Shown: positions 58,991 through 64,000 of the stretch, one piece after another | Numbering within the stretch: position 1 is the first letter of the stretch | How the letters are laid out: each line of letters opens with the position of its first letter | NCBI GenBank assembly: GCA_944470555.2 | Contig: OX104132.1 | Span: 12,471,755-12,535,754 of the forward strand | Direction: 5' to 3' | Length of the DNA: 64,000 nucleotides | From: Heterobilharzia americana | Taxonomy: Eukaryota; Platyhelminthes; Trematoda; Strigeidida; Schistosomatidae | Notes under the pieces: model-generated | What the model was told of the DNA's origin: nothing | Seen by the model: the letters and a program-made list of their open reading frames with translations, nothing else | Databases searched by the model: none | Position numbers and translations under genes: made by a program

Positions 58991-60295
58991 AATTCGATCC
59001 AGTACAACGACGGAGAATTACAAGTATATTAACAAATAGTAATAACTAATACAGGAGGTGGCTATCGTGCCCCCGTGGCCTTATTTGTGAAGTTACATTG
59101 GCTTAAATCGGTTGGTCTCTGAGGAAATTCCAGCTGGAGTACAAGGGACCGGTTCAAGATTTGCCAATTTTCATCATCTCTGACTATGAGGAAATACCAA
59201 ACTGCCTATAAAAAGATGAGTATGCTAGGCAGCAGTCTGTTTGTCTGACACTAACCACTTGATTTTGGGTTCAGACTGAAACTACGCACTCCGGTTCTGT
59301 TTATCATTTAGTAACATCAACCCTTCAATGTAGGTTGGAGCCCATAGCAGAGGTCTCGCTGATTAGATTAAGAACTGGAGTTGGTCCTTTGTTCAAACTC
59401 CGCCCTACTTACTGAGTCCTAAGTAACTGAGTAGTATTATAAAGTGTCCTACGATAATCGTAACTCAGCCTAGGACATAAATACGTACATGTATGACTTG
59501 CGGTAGGAGTTCACAGGCTATCATAGAAAGCTGTTTGATTTTGCTGAGTTTCATTATTGTGACTGCTCATGGATAGAAATTTCAAGTTCTATAAAGAAGC
59601 GTCTTTCAAAACACAAGCCTAACACCAGTGTCACCAAGTCGATCATAACCGTTAGCAGACAACATAGCAAGAGAATGCTTGTGATCATTGAAATGTGTGA
59701 TATACATCCATAAGGCTAACTTCTACTTACAAGAAGAAATAGTGGTAACCTTATATCTGATCTTTGACGTAACTAGTTTTATTTATTTATTTTCACAGTT
59801 CTGACACTTCTTTTGCTATTCATAAGTCTACCCTATTTAATGGATAAATACTTTATCAATTTTATTATTTACTCAGCACTTCACTGATTCCTTAACTGTG
59901 TACTGTTAGCGAGCTTTTGGTTTGATTACCATGTAATATGCTCACAGCGAGAAAATTCATGCGTATTCGACTCAAGTTCTTCCAACAGTGCTCAGATTCC
60001 CTCCAAAGCCTTCCATCATTTTCAGTATTCCAGTCACAATTGTTGTTTTACCTTTTATATCACCAGAGCTCATTCTGTATTTGAATAAACATTGTCTGTT
60101 GGTACTGCGTCATGGTATATATATATATGGTCAGAAAACTAACAAAGCCTACTATCTGCTGATTGACTATCTCATCCTGGTTTGTGATTTATCACGACTT
60201 CACACCTCTGACCATGTGTAGGGACGAAGCAAAAGCTAACAGGTTTCTTGGTGCTTGCATTATGACTCAGGAGTTAGGAGTCTAATACGCAAGAT
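58991..60295. other. METTL14 intron 5, weak SINE remains
   Basis: A tRNA-head-like stretch near 59340-59420 (GCTGATTAGATTAAGAACTGGAG ... TTGTTCAAACTCCGCC, plus strand) is probably another decayed SINE. A TA run lies at 60114-60127. Nothing else was recognised. Confidence 0.4.
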
Positions 60296-60299
60296 TTTC

Positions 60300-60835
60300 T
60301 AATCTGATTGAATACGCATAGTATGATAAAAAGACAGAGGTTATCTGAGAAGTGTGATGTATTTGCGCAATGCATTTCGAACAATCTGATCAAACATTTA
60401 CTTGTCAAGGCCTTTTAATATGAAGGATGAAAATAGGATGGGGGGAATAAATAGATAAATTAAGATAATACAAGATTTGGAAAGTATGGGGATAATAAGG
60501 AGGCATTAAAATGAGACAAAGATTACCAAGGTAGGTTGAAAGTCGGGATAAACTGTTTCTGAATACACAAAGTGGGGTTGAACTTTCGTATAGCTAAGGC
60601 TTCAATGAACCTAAGTATACAGTCTTGATGACTCCTGTACAATGGTTTAAAAGTTGTTTTGGCGTCAATCTTGTGACCTGTTTTTATAATTTGTTTACCT
60701 ATCCTTCATCCTTTATATAAAATGCCCTAACAAGTAAATGTGTGATCAGATTGTTCGAAATGTCTTGCGCGAATACTTCATATTTCTCAGATAACCTACG
60801 TCTTCTTATTACACTATGCAAATTCATCAGAGGGA
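60300..60835. mobile_element. Fold-back element with inverted arms of about 130 bp
   Basis: The sequence 60300-60440 is repeated in inverted orientation at 60695-60835, clearly alike by eye (for example CATTTCGAACAATCTGATCA in the left arm against its near-complement at right). The core of about 250 bp has no open frame. Long inverted arms fit a fold-back or MITE-like DNA element, or a Penelope-type terminal arrangement. No transposase is present, so it would be non-autonomous. It lies in METTL14 intron 5. Confidence 0.65.
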
Positions 60836-60954
60836 TTAATTGTTTGTGATTGAATTATTGATACATTTCTTACTTTGTTATAGATTTGGTTTTCTTCATC
60901 ATTTTCAACTCGAAACTCATGACTTCAATGTGATTATCATTTGACTGTCTCGGA

Positions 60955-61260
60955 TAGCCGTAGTTTGGCTGACTAGTATTGATACTGGGTGATGATTGAA
61001 GGTGAGATAAAAATCTGAACCGTGGCCGGATTCGAACCAGCAACCACCGGGTTACCAGCCTGGTGCTCTACATACTGAACTACGAGATCCGAATGCTGAA
61101 CACAATTTTATTTCACTTCAATCACCTAAGGTTATTTCGCCCGACTACCATGTGAATTCGTGATGTATTACTACCCCTTGATCGTATTCACACTGGCTGC
61201 CTAGTCAAAACTTCTCATCCCAATCCAAATGTAACTGAATTAGAGAGGGTTAGCATAATA
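60955..61260 (-). mobile_element. tRNA(Thr)-like SINE
   Basis: On the minus strand 61089-61018 has box A-like TAGTTCAGTATG, a D stem (GTTC/GAGC), an anticodon arm CCAGG-CTGGTAA-CCCGG (one mismatch; U33, anticodon GGT, A37), a perfect-looking T arm (GCTGG-TTCGAAT-CCGGC), and box B GGTTCGAATCC. Acceptor-stem pairing is poor, so this is a tRNA-derived SINE head rather than a working tRNA. The body TAGTATTGATACTGGGTGATGATT..AGGTGAGATAAAAAT is repeated at 61425-61490. Confidence 0.65.
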
Positions 61261-61319
61261 TTGATTATCATTTGACTAACTGACATAACCGTAGTATAAT
61301 TGCTTTTTATATGATACCA

Positions 61320-61490
61320 TCGTTACTTGGACTGAATTGATCGGTCTCTATCGGCATATGGGCTCCTGTGAGGATGCCTCGATATTGCCTGGGTTCTAGC
61401 CACGATCGATCATTGAGATAACCGTAGTTTAGCTGACTAGTATTGATACTGGGTGATGATTAAAGGTGAGATGAAAATTCGGACCGCGGA
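61320..61490 (+). repeat. Smα-like body plus second copy of SINE body
   Basis: 61333-61420 is the Smα-like body (GGTCTCTATCGGCATATGGGCTCCTG..GATGCCTCGATATTGCC), without a hammerhead. 61420-61490 repeats the SINE body of 60955-61020 in the same orientation and breaks off at GGACCGCGG, where the tRNA-like head would begin. Confidence 0.55.
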
Positions 61491-61684
61491 TGATTCTTTC
61501 GATCACTTTCAGTTTTTATGCAATTGCTTAAGAATCCCTAAATGTAAATTTTTTTTGTCTACAAAACTAATTGATCCTTCCAGTCGGCATAGTTATGTGT
61601 AAGTCATTTTTGCGGTGAATATTTTTTAAATGATAAGTTTGTCAAGAATTTTATTTTTATTTTCAAAATCTTTATCTATTTTAG

Positions 61685-62017
61685 TGTTTACGTAAATGGG
61701 GTTTTCGTCGTTGTGAAGATATTTGTTGGATTAAAACAAATATAAATAGTCCAGGTCATGAAACTCTTGAACCGAATGCTGTTTTTCAACGTACAAAAGA
61801 ACATTGTTTAATGGGTATTCATGGAACTGTTCGACGATCAACAGATGGTGATTTTATTCATGCTAATATCGATATTGATTTGATAATTGAAGAAGCTCCA
61901 TCACAAGGTAGTTATGCTGCTAAAGATAAACCAACTGAAATATTTCATATTATTGAACACTTTTGTCTTGGTCGAAGAAGATTACATTTATTCGGTCGAG
62001 ATAGTACTTTAAGACCT
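61685..62017 (+). CDS. METTL14: METTL14, exon 6 (core of MT-A70 domain)
   Basis: 111 complete codons from acceptor TATTTTAG|TG to donor AGACCT|GTAAGT. It encodes [76 protein letters not shown] and RDSTLRP. This is the most conserved part of METTL14, including the [14 protein letters not shown] segment at the METTL3 interface. The expected next residues (G-W-...) are not in the window, so one or more C-terminal exons lie beyond 64000. Confidence 0.97.
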
Positions 62018-62567
62018 GTAAGTAAAACTATCAACTTAGAGTTGCAATTTTTCGATTTTATGATGTATCTTTTCTACTTTTCATAAGTGATTTTCGATTC
62101 ATTGAAATATGTTACAAAACTTAACATGATCTCAATCAGTTTTGAGAAAACTGAGTAGTGCGTAACATAGTTTATAACTTTTGGAGTGAAAATATTGACA
62201 TGAATAAAAATATTTATCATTCCGAAACTACTTATTTTAAGAAGTAGTTTCTAAGGTTTCAATAGAAAATGAGTACACTGTATGCTGCAAGATGCAAGAT
62301 TATGTTGCTGAAGAACGATATTCTGGTATTACCAAAGACTGAGTGAATTATGACGCAATTTTTTAGTGATTACATGCTAACATAAAGGACTGAGTGTACT
62401 TTCCTTAATTGCATCCTGTCAAAAGAACTCAATTGTGTTACATAACATCTCACTTCTTGGCTCTTACTAAATCTTGAACTAATGTCATTTCTTGATGGAA
62501 TTTATCTTCAATGTTACTGCTATTAAATGTACTACACCATGTCAGTTAACGGGATTCAGTATGGTAG

Positions 62568-63697
62568 TTAATGAAGGCCTTTGACAGCGTCGACCGAGAG
62601 GTAATTTGGAAACTGCTTCATTACTACGGAGTACTGCAAACCTTTATCCGCCTCATTCAACAACTATATGAAGACGCCATATGCCAAGTAATTCACAGTG
62701 GGAAGCTCAGTGGTGCTTTTGAAGTGAAGACAGGAGTGAAACAAGGTTGCCTACTATCCCCCATGATATTCCTGATTGTGGTGGGCTGGATCATGCAGCA
62801 AACAGTGGGGAGTGAGAAGAGGGGGATACGCTGGACGACGGAAAAGAACCTAGAAGACTTGGATTTCGCCATTGATGACTTGTGCCTAATGTCACATAAA
62901 CTTGAAGATCTGCAGGCAAAAACTAACAAGTTGATAGAAGAGGCAGCGAAGACGGGACTTCAAGTGAATATAGAGAAGACAGAGGTGATGAAGATACCGC
63001 ACCACTACCATCAACAACAACAAACTCCAGTCACCATCAGTGGGCGAAACTTAAAGGAAGTAACCTCCTTCACCTATCTAGGAAGCACTGTTTCAACTAC
63101 AGGTGCGGGACAGACGAGGATGTCAAAGTCAGAATCGGAAAAGCAAGACAGGCGTTCATTAGCCTGAAACCAGTGTGGAGATCTTCTGCACTCAGCATGT
63201 GGAACAAGATCCGGATTTTCAACACCAACGTCAAGTCAGTGCTTCTGTATGGTTCAGAGACTTGGCGCGTCACGAAACGGATTTCCAATAAACTACAGAC
63301 ATTCATCAACAACTGCTTACGCTGGCTCGATACTGAAGATCAGATGGTCAGGATAACAAGAATAAGCAACAAGGAACTCTGGGAACGAATCAACCAAGAA
63401 CCTATCGCTGAACAAATATGCACTGGAAGGAAGTGGAGATGGATTGGGCATACAGTGAGAAGGCCGACTGAGGACATCACGCGTCAGGCCAGTTACTCAA
63501 GTGGAATCCCCATGGGAAGCGATGAGTTGGGTGTCCGAGGCGAGGGTGACATGGAGGAGATCGTGCGAGGAGGAAATGAGAGCTTCTGGGCTGTCGTGGA
63601 ACCAGGTCCGAAAGATTTCAGAGAACAGAGTTCACTGGAGACGTGCTAGTGAAGCCCTATGTTCCATTAGGAACCCAAGGGACCAATAATAATATAA
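62568..63697 (+). mobile_element. RTE-like LINE, recent copy with single-base frameshift
   Basis: 5'-truncated copy in METTL14 intron 6, sense orientation. The frame 62571-63167 holds KAFDSVDREVIWKLL, KTGVKQGCLLSPMIF, FAIDDLCLM and [13 protein letters not shown]. Loss of one G near 63103-63105 (GGTGCGGG where the 37.5 kb copy has GGTGGCGGG) shifts the frame. The ORF resumes at 63173-63649 with [31 protein letters not shown]. The family terminus and an AATAATAATATAATA tail end it. It is very close to the copy at 37525-38950. Confidence 0.85.
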
Positions 63698-64000
63698 TAG
63701 TTGGTAGTTAGTATTTATCAGGAAACTAATCAATCCGAGGATCTGCTGAAATATGCTTCCATCCTAGCTTGCTACATGATATAATTGTTTGATTTAAACT
63801 ATTCTATTGGATTAAATCTATTATTCCATTTGTTCTGAATGATGGCTCATCATTACACTGAATTATATTTTTATGATCGAGTAGTAAATATTCATTAAAG
63901 CCAAGTACTGACCGCTTCTGAACACCACCTTAAGTCATTCTAGCTGAACAGATTCCGAGAGAGTGAATAGGCAATTGCAGAATTATACGTTTAACGAAAT
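63698..64000. other. METTL14 intron 6 at window edge
   Basis: AT-rich; no exon, repeat or open frame recognised. Confidence 0.5.

Noticed and set aside
60114..60127. TA dinucleotide run as a regulatory or recombination site
   Set aside because: A short microsatellite of ordinary length for AT-rich intron DNA.
61018..61089. Functional tRNA-Thr gene
   Set aside because: The acceptor stem fails to pair and the surrounding body is repeated nearby without the head, as expected for a SINE.

Overview
The window looks like nuclear DNA of a blood fluke (Schistosoma or a close schistosomatid). Reasons: AT-rich sequence; short exons separated by very large introns; a 34-nt micro-intron; hammerhead-ribozyme SINEs of the Smα kind; and a dense load of trematode-type non-LTR, Penelope-like and Ty3/Gypsy retroelement remains. 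Species is not resolved. No bacterial-style operons, rRNA or CRISPR were seen. Protein-coding content is small. (1) On the minus strand, 11348 down to 2471, three exons encode the N-terminal leucine-rich-repeat domain of an LRRCC1-like centrosomal protein; later coding exons lie below 2471 or off the left edge. (2) On the plus strand, 36216-36435 encodes a 61-residue single-pass membrane protein split by a 34-nt intron, with a poly(A) signal just after it. (3) About 95 nt downstream of its stop, behind a splice acceptor, starts METTL14, the non-catalytic partner of METTL3 in the mRNA m6A writer. Six of its exons (36549 to 62017; 439 codons, all phases fitting) are in the window and the C-terminal exon(s) lie beyond the right edge. 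The spacing of (2) and (3) suggests an SL trans-spliced bicistronic unit. (4) A Cys-rich minus-strand open frame of about 149 codons (55260-54812), nested in METTL14 intron 4 and followed by AATAAA, is unrecognised. Layout: 1-11.4 kb LRRCC1-like gene, whose introns hold an intact-looking hammerhead SINE, two RTE-like LINE fragments and a decayed Gypsy pol. 11.4-18.2 kb intergenic, with a CR1-like LINE tail and the longest RTE-like copy (13.66-17.45 kb). 18.2-36 kb a less AT-rich stretch with no recognisable host gene, made at least partly of very old CR1-like and other repeats, including three diverged copies of one repeat. 36-62 kb small-protein gene plus METTL14, whose introns carry two further RTE-like copies, two copies of a second LINE family, two Penelope-like elements, several hammerhead SINEs and a fold-back element. 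62-64 kb METTL14 intron with another RTE-like copy. Functionally, the only well-identified systems are m6A mRNA methylation (METTL14) and centriole/centrosome biology (LRRCC1-like); the rest is mobile DNA. The most notable signals are the putative trans-spliced operon, a structurally complete hammerhead ribozyme in sense orientation inside an LRRCC1 intron, the nested unknown ORF, and paired or palindromic ribozyme SINEs inside METTL14 introns.
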